A DNA stretch of 64,000 bases from Rhodopirellula baltica SH 1. Lineage in GTDB: Bacteria; Planctomycetota; Planctomycetia; Pirellulales; Pirellulaceae. Below are positions 63,395-64,000 of the stretch, one piece after another (the stretch's first letter is position 1; each line of letters starts with the position of its first letter). The position numbers were made by a program, and so were the translations under genes. The notes under the pieces are model-generated. The model did no database searches. It saw only the letters and a list, made by a program, of their open reading frames with translations, and was not told the DNA's origin. The stretch lies in the NCBI RefSeq assembly GCF_000196115.1, contig NC_005027.1, positions 3,100,001 through 3,164,000 on the forward strand. The letters run 5' to 3'.

Positions 63395-63723
63395 TTCGAT
63401 TTCGCTGCTCCTTTAAAACACCGGAATTGCAGACACGTCCAAGTGATAGACAGGGATCACAGTGAATTGTCACGCAAAAAATTTGACAGTGCGAGGTTTC
63501 TAGCCAGGAACCACGATTCCTGCAGCCTAGCGAATCGAGTAGCAACAAGTTCGTTGCGTATTTCGAGCCTGGGTTGCTCGACCGCTCTCATGCCGACTTT
63601 GGCGAGATCTGTGCGACTGAACAACTGGCGGCGAACGCACAACAGAAAGTGCGCGACAGTTTGCTCAGGAGACTGCATTCTCGTCTGGGCGAAGTCGCGG
63701 TGGCCTGCTAAAATCCCCGTTCC
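63395..63723. other. Intergenic region between sigma factor and tRNA-Ser
   Basis: 329 bp divergent region holding the sigma-operon upstream sequence (see 63430-63448) and the tRNA promoter, which I cannot place. No gene is supported; the small ORFs have no recognisable features. Confidence 0.5.
63430..63448 (-). promoter_or_regulatory. Conserved upstream motif of the ECF-kinase operon
   Basis: Read on the minus strand as TATCACTTGGACGTGTCTG, 36-54 bases before the TTG start. The truncated duplicate has the same 19-base element at 53226-53244 with only two differences, although the intervening leader has diverged strongly. This footprint suggests a promoter or operator, possibly recognised by the sigma factor itself. 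Exact -35/-10 boxes cannot be assigned. Confidence 0.35.
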
Positions 63724-63810
63724 GGATGGGTGGCCGAGTGGACGAAGGCTCTAGTCTTGAAAACTAGCGTAGGGGAGACCTTACCGTGGGTTCGAATCCC
63801 ACCCCATCCG
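63724..63810 (+). tRNA. tRNA-Ser (anticodon TGA)
   Basis: An 87-nt class II tRNA. The acceptor stem GGATGGG pairs with CCCATCC, the discriminator is G and CCA is not encoded. The anticodon stem CTAGT/ACTAG encloses the loop CTTGAAA with anticodon TGA at 63758-63760. A long variable arm (CGTAGGGGAGACCTTACC region) and the T arm GTGGGTTCGAATCCCAC follow. It reads serine codons UCA and UCG. Confidence 0.97.
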
Positions 63811-63886
63811 CTTCTTTTGAACTCGGACGTTCCTTGCGAATGGCTGGGATCCAAAGGGCAATCGCAGGAGCCATCCCGGCCGCGAA

Positions 63887-64000
63887 TCAGCCGAGTAGCG
63901 GCTGCAACAATTGCCGGCGAGTGACCACGCTGCCGATCTTTCCGCTGGCCTCGTACAAAACCGCCACATCGCTGTGAGCGTCGTATAAACGCAGCAGTAC
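63887..64000 (-). CDS. C-terminal fragment of a gene entering from the right edge
   Basis: The minus-strand frame is open from the window edge to a TGA at 63887-63889 and encodes 37 residues ending 'GKIGSVVTRRQLLQPLLG'. The segment 'DVAVLYEASGKIGSVVTRRQLL' (in part) resembles the end of a CBS domain, but it is too short for a firm assignment. It is convergent with tRNA-Ser. Confidence 0.4.
   Translation of the reverse strand, partial: VLLRLYDAHSDVAVLYEASGKIGSVVTRRQLLQPLLG

Noticed and set aside
1..64000. CRISPR array or prophage
   Set aside because: No regularly spaced direct repeats and no phage structural genes were seen; the only complete mobile element is the IS701-type insertion.

Overview
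The window looks like a chromosomal segment of a marine planctomycete, most likely Rhodopirellula or a close relative. The evidence is a Planctomycete-type cytochrome c / DUF1549-DUF1553 / DUF1501 gene set, secreted proteins with an LEPR-XLL-like N-terminal motif, an ECF sigma factor overlapping a Ser/Thr kinase gene, and moderate GC. Species assignment is inference; no rRNA is present.

Layout. 1-7.2 kb (minus): a four-gene run for large secreted proteins (DUF1501, PPC-domain protein, DUF1549/DUF1553 c-type cytochrome, cytochrome c/WD40 protein cut by the window edge). 7.6-12.3 kb (minus): an isoprenoid cluster of a squalene-hopene-type cyclase, a DUF116-polyprenyl synthase fusion and a chorismate-lyase-like protein. 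12.4-17.1 kb: a TPR protein and Tad pilus genes (ATPase, TadB, TadC). 17.1-19.5 kb (minus): a response regulator, an alpha/beta-hydrolase that appears to lack its catalytic residues, and a zinc alcohol dehydrogenase. 19.9-22.6 kb: a metzincin-like secreted protease and two Cys-rich exported proteins, the second a duplicated metallothionein-like protein. 22.7-31.6 kb: a polysaccharide chain-length protein, gamma-carbonic anhydrase, YidD, a molybdenum-carrier-like protein, an HD-PAS-GGDEF protein, a sigma factor and RecQ. 31.6-35.2 kb (minus): a ribose-type ABC transporter. 35.6-41 kb: membrane proteins, then argB, an aminotransferase-like gene lacking the PLP lysine, and argF. 41-48.6 kb: glycosyltransferase, lipase, MoxR ATPase, RpiB, a tyrosine recombinase and a lipoprotein.

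48.6-55.5 kb is a plastic accessory region. It holds small orphan genes in duplicated copies, an intact IS701-type element that splits a 292-codon gene with a clean CTAG target duplication, dispersed intergenic repeats, and a fossil of the neighbouring regulatory operon from which about 7.5 kb has been deleted. 55.5-63.4 kb (minus) is the intact version of that operon: ECF sigma factor, TPR-bearing Ser/Thr kinase and two exported LEPR-motif proteins. The window ends with tRNA-Ser(UGA) and the tail of one more gene.

The strongest points for a second look are the DUF116-prenyl synthase-cyclase cluster, the exported metallothionein-like protein, the PLP-less ArgD-like protein with an acidic tail inside an arginine operon, the -1 frameshift arrangement of the IS701 transposase, and the duplicated-then-deleted sigma-kinase operon with its conserved upstream motif. 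All coordinates, starts and homology statements come from reading the sequence; no database search was possible.
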